This document shows, piece by piece, positions 34,769 to 46,318 of a stretch of DNA of 64,000 nucleotides (position 1 is its first letter; each line of letters opens with the position of its first letter). Under the pieces are notes generated by a model, which was not told the DNA's origin, did not search any database, and saw only the letters and a list, made by a program, of their open reading frames with translations. The stretch is taken from the NCBI RefSeq assembly GCF_000688415.1, contig NZ_JIAH01000006.1, positions 343,044 through 407,043 of the forward strand, read 5' to 3'. The DNA comes from Corynebacterium pseudodiphtheriticum DSM 44287. GTDB taxonomy: Bacteria > Actinomycetota > Actinomycetes > Mycobacteriales > Mycobacteriaceae. The position numbers and the translations under genes are program-made.

Positions 34769-35239
34769 GTGGTCGCATATTCCACTATCGTTACTGGATC
34801 TGACGGATCAGACTCATCACTGCATGCTGTGCGGTCAGCTGCGAGTCTGGCGCGGGCATTTCAAGCCAAGCTGATCATCGTTTCTGCTTTTTACCAGAAA
34901 AATGGTCTCATGATTGATGCCAAAGCCGACGCAAATGCGCTGCCCGTTATTAATCGCGATGCCGCCGAAAATATCCTGCTCGAAGCCCAACAGGTAGCTA
35001 CGGACGAAGGTGCAGGGCACATCGAGCTACGTGCACTTAATGGGGGCCCGGTAGCAGTGCTACGGGAGGTGGTTGAAGAATCCGCAGCCGATCTTGTGGT
35101 CATCGGCAACCGCGGCCTAAAGACGCTGTCCGGTCGTGTTTTCGGCAGCATACCCAGTGAGGTTACTCGGCGTTTTGATGTAGACGTGTTGGTTGTCAAC
35201 AGTGATCATCATGAACAAGCAGATGAAGCGCAAGCATAG
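34769..35239 (+). CDS. universal stress protein, first of tandem pair
   Basis: This 156-residue UspA-family protein starts at GTG 34769 with GGAAGGAA upstream. It has the ATP-binding pattern VVIGNRGLKTLSGRVFGSIP. Such proteins support survival under starvation or oxidative stress and bind ATP. A second copy follows 21 bases later with similar layout. The C-terminus is acidic (HHEQADEAQA). Confidence 0.88.
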   Translation: MVAYSTIVTGSDGSDSSLHAVRSAASLARAFQAKLIIVSAFYQKNGLMIDAKADANALPVINRDAAENILLEAQQVATDEGAGHIELRALNGGPVAVLREVVEESAADLVVIGNRGLKTLSGRVFGSIPSEVTRRFDVDVLVVNSDHHEQADEAQA

Positions 35240-35260
35240 GGGAGCAGGGCTCCGGGAATC

Positions 35261-35749
35261 ATGAGATCTGAATCCTCCGGCATGGGGAAGCCACCCGCCG
35301 ATCCTAGCAACGAAGATTATTCCACCATTGTGGTTGGCAGCGATGGCTCCCCGTCATCACTATTAGCGGTCCGGCGTGCTGCGCGTTTGGCCGCAGCCTT
35401 CGACGCCGAGTTAATCATCGCGTGCGCCTACTACGAACCTGAAGACACAGTCGGTCAGCAAGAATGCCAAAGTGAACATCCAGTAGTCGGACAAGAACAT
35501 GCCGATTCTATATTGCAACCAGCGTGTGAAGAGGCCCGAGCGCTTGGCGTACAGACAGTGGCTGCAGCTATGGAAACTGGAAGCCCCGTCGCAGCGCTGA
35601 TGCGCATAGTTTCCCAACACGATGCTGATGTGCTCGTGGTAGGAAACCGTGGCATCAATACCTTGACGGGGCGGTTATTGGGCTCGGTGCCAGCAGATAT
35701 CGCACGACAATCCGATTGTGACGTGATTATCGTGCACACCGTGGCATAG
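35261..35749 (+). CDS. universal stress protein, second of tandem pair
   Basis: This 162-residue UspA-family paralogue of the preceding gene begins with a 20-residue extension and then STIVVGSDGSPSSLLAVRRA. The nucleotide loop is VVGNRGINTLTGRLLGSVP. The ribosome site is weak (GGGAAT), so translation may depend on the upstream gene. A hairpin terminator follows at 35759. Confidence 0.88.
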   Translation: MRSESSGMGKPPADPSNEDYSTIVVGSDGSPSSLLAVRRAARLAAAFDAELIIACAYYEPEDTVGQQECQSEHPVVGQEHADSILQPACEEARALGVQTVAAAMETGSPVAALMRIVSQHDADVLVVGNRGINTLTGRLLGSVPADIARQSDCDVIIVHTVA

Positions 35750-35758
35750 CCACCACAG

Positions 35759-35809
35759 TTAGACAGGCACCGACCGGTGAAAACCGGCGTGGTACTAGTG
35801 CCTGTCTAA
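35759..35809. terminator. bidirectional terminator between usp and helD-like genes
   Basis: A 12-bp stem (TTAGACAGGCAC / GTGCCTGTCTAA) lies between convergent genes, with a smaller inner stem (ACCGG / CCGG type). No long T run on either side. Confidence 0.65.
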
Positions 35810-35836
35810 TCTCAACCCTGCTAAGTCCAAGCCTTC

Positions 35837-38146
35837 TTAGTCCCACCCTGCTAAGTCCAACGTTCCGATAATGCTGAGCGTCTGCGTTGCGCGGGTACAT
35901 GCAACGTAGAGATCCTGCCATCCGCGCGAGGAAGCAGCGATGATTTCTTTCGGTTCAACGACGATCACGTGGTCAAATTCTAGGCCCTTGTACGTGGTGG
36001 CATTGTGGGCAGAAATAATCGCATAACTGCGCTGGTTTTGGTCAGCGGTATCGTCTTCCGCACTCGCGGCAGTCTCGTCTGCGCGCAATTGATCACGAAC
36101 CTCCTCAGGTGAGGTACCACTTGGTAGCCAGCGCACAGCGCCTTTCCGGTTACGGATAGCCTGGGCCACTGTGGTATCTGGGCTGTACTTGTGCACGATG
36201 CTTTCGGCCAGCTCAGCGATTTCCACCGGTGTTCGATAATTAATCGTCAGTTGATGCTGCCGGTAGCGCTTGCCGACGAACGGCTCCAATGCCTCGCTCC
36301 AGCTATCACAGCCAGCCGGTGAACTCGTTTGGGCAGGATCCCCAACTACCGTCATCCATCGGTTAGGGCTCCGGCGAAACACCATTCGCCATTCCATCGC
36401 AGAAAGTTCCTGCGCTTCGTCGACGACAACGTGTCCGAATGCCCAGGTACGGTCGCCTTCTGCCCGCTCTGCGGTGGTCCGATAATCGCGTGCCTGCTGG
36501 CGACGCGCTAAGGTTTCCGCGTCGATCACGTGGTGCGCAGACAGTATTTCTGAGTCGAAGACATCATCGTTATCGGTGGATTCCGAAGTAGCCAGGATAT
36601 CCAGTGCACCCTCGGCTTCTTCCAGTGCTTCGCGCCATTCCTGCTCATCCGCAGCAGCTTGCTGTTCGTCATCACCGCTGCCCAGCAGCTGGGCAAGCTC
36701 ATCCAACAGTGCGGCATCAGAATCCGACCATCCTTGCTCCGAACGCCATAGGGCAGACGCGAATTCTTCGCCCCCGTTACCGCGACAAGCAGCGTGCAAT
36801 GTCTCGCGGTCGGATAACAGTTCGCGCAATACTTGGCGCGGCCCTAACTGCGGCCAGAACTCGTCTACAAGCTCGTCGACGATGGCCTCATCGGAAATAT
36901 CTTCATGCAACGCTGAAATATCCGCGCTATTGAGTAGGTTGCCACCATCTAGTGGATCGTGGCCTATGATTTCAGCCAAACCCTGCGCAAGAAGCTCTTG
37001 GAGCTGCTCACTGAAGATTTCACGGGCTTCGTTGTGCGGTTTTCGCGACCGTCGTGCTTTTGTACGAGCTGTTTTCACCATGGTTGGTGTCAGCTCCACG
37101 CGAGTGCCTTCTAGCACCACTTCCCGGCTATGCTTCGGCACGTGTTGATAAGCCTTGACCGCTGCCTTCAATACATCGACCATCTGCAGCGAGCCTTTGA
37201 CCCGTCGGGTTTCAGCAGTGTCGTGCAAGGTAGGGCGCAACCCCGGGTAGAGACGGCCAATCGTACTTAGAACCACGCCAGTTTCCCCCAATTCGGGAAG
37301 AACCTGCGAAATATAGTTCAAAAAAGTCGGGTTCGGCCCGATGATCAATACGCCGGTCCGTGAAAGCTGCTCCCGCCAGGTGTATAACAAGTAGGCCACT
37401 CGGTGCAGCGCGACGGCAGTTTTCCCTGTGCCGGGTCCTCCTTCCACGACGAGAACCCCGCGGGTGCTATCGCGAATGATCGCATCCTGCTCTCGCTGGA
37501 TGGTTTCTACGATGGACTCCATGTGTTCACCGCGAGCGCTATTCATTGCGTGCAGCAGTGCAGCCTCGCCGGCTACATCAGCGCGATCCGCGTCGCCTGG
37601 AGCGGTGCCAGATAGGAGCTCGTCGTCGATATCCTTGACGACGCGATCCGCGGTGCGAATATGTCGGCGAACCCGTACTCCCTCTGGGTGGGCAGTAGTG
37701 GCCAAATAGAACGGCCGAGCCATAGGGGCGCGCCAGTCGATCAGCAGTGAACGGTAGTCGTCATCACGATCCATGAGACCGATGCGTCCGATATATCGGC
37801 GGTCCAGACCCTCTGACGTCGGGTTTTCACCTTTCGCGTCCACATCTATGCGTCCAAAAACCAGACCGATCTGCGCCAGGTTCAACTGGTCGAGTTTTTC
37901 TTGCAGTCGGTGATATTCGGTTTCGCGACGCAGCAAGGCATCGGAATCAGCATTGGCAGGGTCGATAGTTAGCTGTGCGTCGGCAAGACGCTGTCGTGCT
38001 TGAGAGACATCTGAATCCAAAATGCCGAACAAAGCATCAACATAGCTTTGTTCGGCAGCGAGCTCTGCAGAATAGTTCGAGTGATGTACCCGTTTGGTTC
38101 TCTGCGAGCCCGTGGATTGCTGTCCCGTAGTTCTACGGGGAGACAA
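35837..38146 (-). CDS. HelD-like SF1 helicase
   Basis: This 769-residue protein matches actinobacterial HelD/HelR ATPases, which pull stalled RNA polymerase off DNA and in some species protect it from rifamycins. The N-terminal arm (AELAAEQSYVDALFGILD) precedes YIGRIGLMDRDDDYRSLLID and the ATPase motifs EGGPGTGKTAVALHR, VVDEAQELSAMEW, VGDPAQTSSPAG, YKGLEFDHVIVV and LYVACTRATQTL. The start is a TTG at 38146 without a clear ribosome site, so a downstream start is possible. Rifamycin protection is family-based inference. Confidence 0.85.
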   Translation of the reverse strand: MSPRRTTGQQSTGSQRTKRVHHSNYSAELAAEQSYVDALFGILDSDVSQARQRLADAQLTIDPANADSDALLRRETEYHRLQEKLDQLNLAQIGLVFGRIDVDAKGENPTSEGLDRRYIGRIGLMDRDDDYRSLLIDWRAPMARPFYLATTAHPEGVRVRRHIRTADRVVKDIDDELLSGTAPGDADRADVAGEAALLHAMNSARGEHMESIVETIQREQDAIIRDSTRGVLVVEGGPGTGKTAVALHRVAYLLYTWREQLSRTGVLIIGPNPTFLNYISQVLPELGETGVVLSTIGRLYPGLRPTLHDTAETRRVKGSLQMVDVLKAAVKAYQHVPKHSREVVLEGTRVELTPTMVKTARTKARRSRKPHNEAREIFSEQLQELLAQGLAEIIGHDPLDGGNLLNSADISALHEDISDEAIVDELVDEFWPQLGPRQVLRELLSDRETLHAACRGNGGEEFASALWRSEQGWSDSDAALLDELAQLLGSGDDEQQAAADEQEWREALEEAEGALDILATSESTDNDDVFDSEILSAHHVIDAETLARRQQARDYRTTAERAEGDRTWAFGHVVVDEAQELSAMEWRMVFRRSPNRWMTVVGDPAQTSSPAGCDSWSEALEPFVGKRYRQHQLTINYRTPVEIAELAESIVHKYSPDTTVAQAIRNRKGAVRWLPSGTSPEEVRDQLRADETAASAEDDTADQNQRSYAIISAHNATTYKGLEFDHVIVVEPKEIIAASSRGWQDLYVACTRATQTLSIIGTLDLAGWD

Positions 38147-38160
38147 TGGTCAGTATTTTC

Positions 38161-39012
38161 CTAGAAATCGATTTTCTTGTCGAGCTTCTTCATAGCCTTG
38201 GACAGAGCTTTGTCTGCCTTGCTTTGAATCTTCTCGGCGTTCTTGCGGGCCTTCTTTGCCTTCTTGCCGTGCTTCTTCTCGGCGTCCTTCAGAGCATCAT
38301 TGGCCTTGTCCTGGGCCTTTTTAGCGGCCTTTACGGTGCTCTTCTTGGCGGTTTTGGCGTTGGAGCGTGCAGCATCCAGCCATTCATTGGCATTCTTGGA
38401 CCAGTCGCCCTTGTTGTCCTTGACGTAGGCCTGCGCCTTTTCGCTGGAATCCTTGATCCAGTCGCTAGCCTGACCACCGAATTCGCCTGCTTTTTCGCGG
38501 GCATCCTGGAGCATCTTTTCGGAATCAGACTGTGTTGGCAGTGCCTGCTGCATCTTCTTGCCAGCCTGCTTCGAAGCGTGTTCTGCGCGCCACTTCAGGC
38601 CTGGTTTGCCCTCGGTGTCTTGGGAAGCGATGAACAAGCCACCCAGCAAAGCTGAGGAAGTAGCGAAGTTGTTTAGACGTGCGCGGCGCTCGTCATCTTC
38701 GTCTGCAGACCAGAAAGCATCGCGGGTGAAAAGCGTCGGCAAGCTAGTGATTGCCAGGGTTGCAGCAGCCAGACGTGGTGCCTTACCGATAGCAAACAGG
38801 GAACCAGCACCAACTTTAATGCCGCCCAAAGCGCGAGCGACGGTCTTTGGGCTGTTAGGAATAGCGTCCGCGATGTCTGCTGGGACGATCTTGCGCACAC
38901 GCGCGATCAGGTCTTCGGTGGTGTCAACGCGTTCGTTAGTCTTACGCAGCGCATCAACGCCGTCGAGGATGAAGACTGAAGCCAGCATTGGTCGTGCGAT
39001 CTTGCGGATCAT
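38161..39012 (-). CDS. DoxX-like membrane protein with Lys/Ala-rich tail
   Basis: The first 150 residues resemble the small DoxX-type membrane proteins (IARPMLASVFILDGVDALRK, GGIKVGAGSLFAIGKAPRLA, FATSSALLGGLFIASQD). The last 130 residues are a highly charged, Lys- and Ala-rich tail (KTAKKSTVKAAKKAQDKAND) like histone H1-type or mycobacterial HupB tails, with predicted long helices. The ATG has AAGGAG ten bases upstream. A DNA- or envelope-binding role of the tail is possible but unproven. Confidence 0.75.
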   Translation of the reverse strand: MIRKIARPMLASVFILDGVDALRKTNERVDTTEDLIARVRKIVPADIADAIPNSPKTVARALGGIKVGAGSLFAIGKAPRLAAATLAITSLPTLFTRDAFWSADEDDERRARLNNFATSSALLGGLFIASQDTEGKPGLKWRAEHASKQAGKKMQQALPTQSDSEKMLQDAREKAGEFGGQASDWIKDSSEKAQAYVKDNKGDWSKNANEWLDAARSNAKTAKKSTVKAAKKAQDKANDALKDAEKKHGKKAKKARKNAEKIQSKADKALSKAMKKLDKKIDF

Positions 39013-39104
39013 AGCTAGTAATGCTCCTTGTAATAGTAGCTTGAAGTACTAAGCGCTAATTCTACGTTATCTGCCTACAAAGTGTGGTGGGCATTGTTCG
39101 TTAC

Positions 39105-39704
39105 TTACCAGCGTCGTTCCCACCATTCTGTAAGTTTGCCGCGCTCTTCTCCCAAAGTGGTTGGGTTACCGTGCCCGGGCCAAACTTTGGTTTCATCGGG
39201 GTATTGGTCAAAAATCCGGTCGCTGACGTCGTGGAACAAGCGCACGAAATCGCCTTCGGAATCGGTTTTTCCTAAACCGCCCGGGAATAGCGAATCGCCG
39301 ACGAACAAGTTTGGTACACCATCAATCACAGCAGCTAAAGCGACTCCACCGGGAGTATGCCCACGCAAGATAATCACTGGGTATTCCTTGCCAGCGAATT
39401 CGAGAACGTCGCCATGCTGTAGCTCCACATCGATGTTGCCGGGGATTGCTGGGGCATCCAGGTATGACGCGTAGTGCTTTGCGCCAGTTTTTTCCAACAA
39501 CTCTTCCAACGCGCGCGTGTGATCCCAGTGGCGGTGGGTGGTCAACACCGTGGTGATGGTGACTCCTAATTCCTGAGCGAAAGCTAGCAGCCGTGGGGCA
39601 TCGTCTGCGGCGTCGATTAGTAACGCCTGGTCGCCGTCGACAAGAAAATAACACTGGTTGTCCATCTCTGATATGGACACAGAATGTAACGCTAGGGTGC
39701 TCAT
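39105..39704 (-). CDS. metallo-beta-lactamase-fold hydrolase
   Basis: This 199-residue protein resembles glyoxalase II-like thioester hydrolases. The zinc motif is [13 protein letters not shown], followed by [22 protein letters not shown] and the final WPGHGNPT histidine. It would hydrolyse a small thioester or ester in the cytoplasm. The start at 39704 follows TAAACT by six bases (leaderless). Divergent from uvrA. Confidence 0.85.
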   Translation of the reverse strand: MSTLALHSVSISEMDNQCYFLVDGDQALLIDAADDAPRLLAFAQELGVTITTVLTTHRHWDHTRALEELLEKTGAKHYASYLDAPAIPGNIDVELQHGDVLEFAGKEYPVIILRGHTPGGVALAAVIDGVPNLFVGDSLFPGGLGKTDSEGDFVRLFHDVSDRIFDQYPDETKVWPGHGNPTTLGEERGKLTEWWERRW

Positions 39705-39710
39705 GCAGAC

Positions 39711-39716
39711 AGTTTA
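39711..39716 (-). promoter_or_regulatory. -10 element of hydrolase gene, leaderless
   Basis: TAAACT on the minus strand ends six bases before the ATG at 39704. Confidence 0.5.
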
Positions 39717-39832
39717 CGTCGATAATGGTTGCTGCATACAACCTGGTAGTTTTGAAGGGACGAGAGCGTCTAAAGCGTGCTGGTTGCAGCCGGATATATA
39801 AACAGAAAATTGTGGGAAGGCTTGGTGGATCC

Positions 39833-42676
39833 GTGGCGGATCGTTTGGTGGTCAAAGGTGCACGCGAACATAACCTAAAAGGCGTGGACATTGATTTGCC
39901 ACGCGATAAGATGATCGCGTTTACCGGGCTTTCTGGCTCGGGTAAATCCTCACTGGCGTTCGATACTATTTTTGCCGAAGGGCAACGTCGATATGTGGAA
40001 TCATTGTCTTCGTATGCCCGTATGTTCCTCGGGCAAATGGACAAGCCGGACGTCGAGTTTATTGAAGGCTTGTCGCCAGCGGTTTCAATTGACCAAAAGT
40101 CAACCAACCACAACCCGCGTTCGACTGTCGGGACGATCACTGAGATTTACGACTACTTGCGTTTGCTGTTTTCGCGTGCAGGCACCCCGCATTGTCCTAC
40201 CTGCGATGCCGTGATCGAACGGCAAACCACACAAATGATCGTCGATCAGGTGCTTGCGCACGAGGAAAAAGCCAAATTCCAGGTGCTAGCGCCAGTCGTG
40301 CGCACACGCAAGGGCGAGTTTGTGGATCTGTTTGCTGATTTGTCTGCACAAGGTTTTTCTCGCGCACGGATTGATGGTGAAATCTATCAGCTGAGTGATC
40401 CACCGACACTGAAAAAGCAGATCAAGCACGATATCGACGTCATCGTGGACCGTTTGCAGGTTAAGGCTTCACAAAAACAACGGTTGACCGATTCGGTGGA
40501 GACGGCCTTGCGTCTTGCCGACGGCCTGGTGACCATTGATTTTGTTGATGATCCGGATTCTACTCGGATGTTTTCTGAGAACTCCGCCTGCCCAAACGGG
40601 CATGCTCTGACGATTGATGAGTATGAACCCCGCTCCTTTTCCTTTAACTCGCCGTACGGTGCTTGCCCGAGTTGTGACGGTTTAGGCTCACGCCACGAGG
40701 TGGACCAGGATTTGTTGATTCCGGATCCGGATGCCCCAGCCAATAAGGCGGTGCAGCCCTGGTACGCCAGCCCGAATCAACGGTATTTCGTTAAATTAGT
40801 CGAAGGTCTGGCCAAGACGCTGGATTTTGACCCGGAGACACCATTTTCACAACTGACTAAGCAGCAGCGTGATGCGCTGGTTAATGGCACGAAAACTGAA
40901 GTTCGTGTGCGGTACCGAAACCGTTACGGTCGGCAGCGCGATTGGACGGCCCCGTTCGAAGGTGCGGCAGGGTATGTGCGTCGCAAGTTGGATACTGCCG
41001 AATCGGATTCACAAAAAGACCGTTTCATGGCTTATACCCGCCAGGTGCCGTGCAAGAAGTGCAAGGGCACACGCTTGAAACCGGAGATCCTCGCTGTGCG
41101 GCTGGCTTCTACCTCGCATGGTGAGCTTTCGATCGCCGGGCTGGCAGAGCTACCGATTGAAGAAGCCACGCAGTTCCTGGATACGCTGCAGTTGGATCAC
41201 CGTAACGAAATCATCGCTGGTGCAGTACTCAAAGAGATCCAAGCGCGTCTGCAATTTCTTGTCGACGTCGGACTGACCTATCTCACGCTCAACCGTGGTG
41301 CTTCCACCCTTTCTGGTGGTGAGGCCCAGCGTATCCGCTTGGCCACGCAAATCGGAGCCGGGCTCGCCGGTGTGTTGTACGTGTTGGATGAGCCGTCCAT
41401 TGGTTTGCATCAACGTGATAATCACAGGTTAATCGCTACTTTGCAGCGCTTGCGCGATTTGGGTAACACCTTGATTGTCGTGGAACATGATGAAGACACG
41501 ATTCGTGCCTCGGATTGGATGGTCGATATTGGCCCGCGCGCCGGTGAATATGGCGGCGAGGTCGTTTATCAGGGGGCCCCTGCAGGGATTGTGGATTGCC
41601 CGGGATCGTTAACCGGGGATTACCTGTCTGGGCGTAAGGTTTTGGCAGTTCCAGAAAAGCGTCGTCCAATTGATAAGGAGCGGCAGCTGACCGTTGTTGG
41701 TGCTCGGGAAAATAATCTGCGTGGCATCAACGTCACCATTCCGCTAGGGGTGCTGTGTTGCATCACGGGAGTTTCGGGATCGGGAAAATCTACCGTGGTC
41801 AACGGCATTTTGGCGAAGACTTTGGCCAACGAGCTTAACCGTGCCCGTCAGGTTCCGGGGCGGGCGAAGCGCGTGGAAGGTATCGAAAACCTGGACAAGA
41901 TGGTGCAGGTCGATCAGTCACCGATTGGGCGTACTCCGCGTTCCAATCCAGCGACCTATACCGGTGTGTTCGATAAGATCCGCAACCTATTTGCCGAAAC
42001 ACAAGAGGCTAAGGTGCGCGGTTATAAGCCTGGGCGTTTCTCCTTCAACGTGAAGGGAGGGCGTTGCGAATCCTGCCAAGGCGAAGGCACTCTCAAGATT
42101 GAGATGAACTTCCTTCCTGATGTGTTTGTGCCTTGTGAGGTGTGTCAGGGCGCGCGTTATAACCGGGAAACACTGGAAGTGCATTATAAAGGCAAAAACA
42201 TTGCCGAAGTGTTGAATATGCCGATTTCGGAAGCAGCCGAGTTCTTCGAGCCGATTACTTCAATCCATCGCTATCTAGCGACGCTTGTCGACGTCGGCTT
42301 GGGCTACGTGCGCTTGGGGCAATCAGCGACGACGCTGTCCGGTGGTGAGGCGCAGCGGGTGAAACTGGCATCGGAGTTGCAAAAGCGTTCGCATGGTCGC
42401 ACTGTCTATATTCTGGACGAGCCGACCACAGGGTTGCACTTTGAGGACATTCGCCGCTTGATGTTGGTAATTCAAGGCCTGGTGGACAAAGGGAATTCAG
42501 TGCTGATTATTGAGCATAACCTGGATGTAATTAAGGCAGCAGACTGGATTGTCGACATGGGGCCCGAAGGCGGCTCTGGTGGCGGCACTGTGGTGGCGCA
42601 AGGTACTCCAGAGGATGTGGCCAAGGTGGAAGCCTCTTATACCGGGCAATTTTTGGCGGAAATCCTGCATGCTTAG
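39833..42676 (+). CDS. uvrA: UvrABC excision repair subunit A
   Basis: This 947-residue damage-recognition ATPase has two ABC modules: [14 protein letters not shown] with [12 protein letters not shown], and [13 protein letters not shown] with [12 protein letters not shown]. Zinc sites include CPTC, CKKCKG and CESCQGEG...CEVCQG. I chose GTG 39833 ([17 protein letters not shown]) with GGAAGG 12 bases upstream; an in-frame GTG at 39812 would add seven residues. It works with UvrB (7 kb upstream) and UvrC (not here). Confidence 0.96.
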   Translation: MADRLVVKGAREHNLKGVDIDLPRDKMIAFTGLSGSGKSSLAFDTIFAEGQRRYVESLSSYARMFLGQMDKPDVEFIEGLSPAVSIDQKSTNHNPRSTVGTITEIYDYLRLLFSRAGTPHCPTCDAVIERQTTQMIVDQVLAHEEKAKFQVLAPVVRTRKGEFVDLFADLSAQGFSRARIDGEIYQLSDPPTLKKQIKHDIDVIVDRLQVKASQKQRLTDSVETALRLADGLVTIDFVDDPDSTRMFSENSACPNGHALTIDEYEPRSFSFNSPYGACPSCDGLGSRHEVDQDLLIPDPDAPANKAVQPWYASPNQRYFVKLVEGLAKTLDFDPETPFSQLTKQQRDALVNGTKTEVRVRYRNRYGRQRDWTAPFEGAAGYVRRKLDTAESDSQKDRFMAYTRQVPCKKCKGTRLKPEILAVRLASTSHGELSIAGLAELPIEEATQFLDTLQLDHRNEIIAGAVLKEIQARLQFLVDVGLTYLTLNRGASTLSGGEAQRIRLATQIGAGLAGVLYVLDEPSIGLHQRDNHRLIATLQRLRDLGNTLIVVEHDEDTIRASDWMVDIGPRAGEYGGEVVYQGAPAGIVDCPGSLTGDYLSGRKVLAVPEKRRPIDKERQLTVVGARENNLRGINVTIPLGVLCCITGVSGSGKSTVVNGILAKTLANELNRARQVPGRAKRVEGIENLDKMVQVDQSPIGRTPRSNPATYTGVFDKIRNLFAETQEAKVRGYKPGRFSFNVKGGRCESCQGEGTLKIEMNFLPDVFVPCEVCQGARYNRETLEVHYKGKNIAEVLNMPISEAAEFFEPITSIHRYLATLVDVGLGYVRLGQSATTLSGGEAQRVKLASELQKRSHGRTVYILDEPTTGLHFEDIRRLMLVIQGLVDKGNSVLIIEHNLDVIKAADWIVDMGPEGGSGGGTVVAQGTPEDVAKVEASYTGQFLAEILHA

Positions 42677-42749
42677 AGCGAGTGATGGCCCTGTTCGGAG
42701 CGAGTGACCGCAATGCAGCGGCATTCCTATGGGGAAGGTGCTCATCGAT

Positions 42750-42778
42750 TTGTGTGATTGATTAATGCGTGCTAGATT
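42750..42778 (+). promoter_or_regulatory. infC-rpmI-rplT promoter
   Basis: TTGTGT (-35) and TAGATT (-10) are spaced by 17 bases, about 210 bases before infC. The same -10 and a near-identical -35 occur at the rRNA promoter at 63614-63642. Confidence 0.6.
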
Positions 42779-42991
42779 GATGTGTACTACCACCTAGGGT
42801 TCCGTCCAGGAACTTAGGTCGCAAGTGGAGTCTCCTCCCACCTTATACCGCTCCGTGAGCTGGTTACGGGTAAAGGTGCATACGTCGAGTGATCTCTGTG
42901 TTGATCCCTGACGTGTGCTTTCTCGGGGGGAGTGCTCTTATTGTGGCAGGGTAGACGTTTCATTCGCCCCTTTTGAACTTAGGAGTCACAC
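42779..42991 (+). promoter_or_regulatory. structured infC leader
   Basis: The 5' leader contains a hairpin near its start (CCTAGGGTTCC / GGAACTTAGG, about 42793-42819) and several further GC-rich segments, with no reading frame of note. In other bacteria infC-rpmI-rplT leaders bind L20 or form attenuators, so autogenous control is likely here. The family of this leader is not recognised. The rest of 42677-42749 holds nothing evident. Confidence 0.5.
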
Positions 42992-43513
<522 letters not shown>

Positions 43514-43546
43514 CGAACCGTCAATTAAAGGGATTAAGGAAACTCC

Positions 43547-43741
43547 ATGAAGCAGAAGACCCACAAGGGCACAGCAAAGCGATTCAAGCAGACTGGTTCC
43601 GGCAAGTTGCGTCGTGAGCAGGCGAATCGTCGCCACCTGCTGGAGCACAAGCCTTCTAAGCGCACCCGCCGTCTGAAGGGTGACGTTGACGTTGCACAGG
43701 CTGATCAGAAGCGCATCAAGCGTTTGCTTGGCAAGGCCTAA
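43547..43741 (+). CDS. rpmI: 50S ribosomal protein L35
   Basis: This 64-residue basic protein starts [20 protein letters not shown], the standard L35 sequence. AAGGAAA precedes the ATG. Second gene of the infC operon. Confidence 0.97.
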   Translation: MKQKTHKGTAKRFKQTGSGKLRREQANRRHLLEHKPSKRTRRLKGDVDVAQADQKRIKRLLGKA

Positions 43742-43799
43742 AGGCCCACTCGTTTCATCCCACATCAGTACCAACAACAAGATTTAAGGAAGTTTCACC

Positions 43800-44183
43800 G
43801 TGGCACGAGTAAAGCGGTCCGTTAACGCCAAGAAGAAGCGTCGCACAATCCTGAAGTCCGCAAAGGGCTACCGGGGTCAGCGCTCCCGCCGCTACCGCGT
43901 AGCAAAAGAGCAGTGGTTGCACTCCATGACTTACGCTTACCGCGACCGTCGCGCGCGTAAGTCGGAATTCCGCAAACTGTGGATCCAGCGTATCAACGCT
44001 GCAGCCCGCATGAACGACATCACCTACAACCGTCTGATCCACGGCCTGCGTTTGGCTGAGATCGAGGTTGACCGCAAGATGCTTGCAGAGCTGGCTGTCA
44101 ATGATTTTGACACTTTCTCCGCACTGTGTGAGGCTGCCAAGTCCGCACTGCCTGCCGACGTCAACGCACCGGCAAACGCTTAA
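43800..44183 (+). CDS. rplT: 50S ribosomal protein L20
   Basis: This 127-residue protein starts at GTG 43800 after TAAGGA. The sequence [18 protein letters not shown] and [18 protein letters not shown] is typical L20, an early assembly protein of the large subunit and often the repressor of its own operon. Followed by a terminator at 44215. Confidence 0.97.
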   Translation: MARVKRSVNAKKKRRTILKSAKGYRGQRSRRYRVAKEQWLHSMTYAYRDRRARKSEFRKLWIQRINAAARMNDITYNRLIHGLRLAEIEVDRKMLAELAVNDFDTFSALCEAAKSALPADVNAPANA

Positions 44184-44214
44184 TTTTCCGCGCAACACCG
44201 TACGTATGCGCCAC

Positions 44215-44243
44215 ACGCCCTCGGAAGATTCCGGGGGCGTTTT
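44215..44243 (+). terminator. infC operon terminator
   Basis: A 12-bp stem (ACGCCCTCGGAA / TTCCGGGGGCGT, one G-T pair, 2-base loop) is followed by TTT. Confidence 0.85.
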
Positions 44244-44287
44244 GCTGTTCTGCAGACCTTAACTCTGATCCCGTAGACTAAGCCACC

Positions 44288-45109
44288 ATGACGCTAGATT
44301 TTTCCGCCCCGTTTACCGAGCGCACACCGCGCGTGTCCCGAGCAGCGAAGCTGCACCGTGCCGCCGTCCGTAAGAAAGAACAACGTTTCCTTATCGAAGG
44401 CGAGAATTCAGTAGACGCGGCAGTCTCGACGGGTGCAGCGACTGATCTGTTTGTAACGCAGAGTGCTGCTGAGCGTTTCGAGCATATTGTGAGCACCGCA
44501 GGGTTTATGGATGTGTATATTCACCCGATTACTGACGGTGCGGCGAAATTACTTTCGGAAACGACAACCACCCCGGGTATCTTCGCGGTTTGTTTACCCG
44601 TGATGTTTAGTGCCGGCAAAATCATCAAATCTTCCCCGAGCTTGCTGACGATACCTGTGGAAACTTCAGAACCGGGGAACGCGGGCACACTAATCCGCGT
44701 TTCGGATGCCCTTGGTGCAGACGGCGTCGTATTCGCGGGAAACACTGTTGATCCGCACTCCAACAAAGTGGCGCGTGCATCTGCGGGTTCACTATTCCAT
44801 ACACCCGTGGCGCGAGAAACAGGCGTTAACGATGTATTGGGCCAGTTACGCGCGGCAAATCTGCAGATCTTGGCGACGTCCGCCGATGGGGAGATAACTC
44901 TAGAAGAAGCTGAAGAATCTGGCATGTTGCACAAACCCACTGCTTGGTTGTTGGGAAATGAGGCGCATGGTCTTTCTGCGGGTGTGGCTGCTCGCGCTGA
45001 TCACCGAGTGTCAATCCCTATTCGTGGCAACGCGGAATCACTGAATCTAGCGACGGCTGCATCAATCTGCCTTTACGAATCCGCCAAAGCGCAAAACCGG
45101 CGTCGCTAA
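44288..45109 (+). CDS. TrmH/SpoU-family RNA 2'-O-methyltransferase
   Basis: This 273-residue protein has an N-terminal RNA-binding part (EQRFLIEGENSVDAAVSTG) and a C-terminal SPOUT knot domain (GNAGTLIRVSDALGADGVVF, WLLGNEAHGLS, VSIPIRGNAESLNLATAASI). It methylates ribose in rRNA or tRNA; the exact site is not deducible. TAGACT lies nine bases before the ATG with no ribosome site, suggesting a very short or absent leader. Located between rplT and pheS as in related genomes. Confidence 0.9.
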   Translation: MTLDFSAPFTERTPRVSRAAKLHRAAVRKKEQRFLIEGENSVDAAVSTGAATDLFVTQSAAERFEHIVSTAGFMDVYIHPITDGAAKLLSETTTTPGIFAVCLPVMFSAGKIIKSSPSLLTIPVETSEPGNAGTLIRVSDALGADGVVFAGNTVDPHSNKVARASAGSLFHTPVARETGVNDVLGQLRAANLQILATSADGEITLEEAEESGMLHKPTAWLLGNEAHGLSAGVAARADHRVSIPIRGNAESLNLATAASICLYESAKAQNRRR

Positions 45110-45200
45110 AGCATTTGTGCTGAGCACGTAAAGGCTACTCCGCTACCTGTTACGTATTGTTGATCGCTAGACTGGCATGCGGACGAAACCGAATTCTTAA

Positions 45201-46289
<1,089 letters not shown>

Positions 46290-46318
46290 CCATCAACCCA
46301 GAATAAGGAGCCGCAACA

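Noticed and set aside
39593..39832. N-terminal extension of uvrA
   Set aside because: The extra frame overlaps the divergent hydrolase start and lacks family similarity; GTG 39833 gives the usual UvrA beginning.
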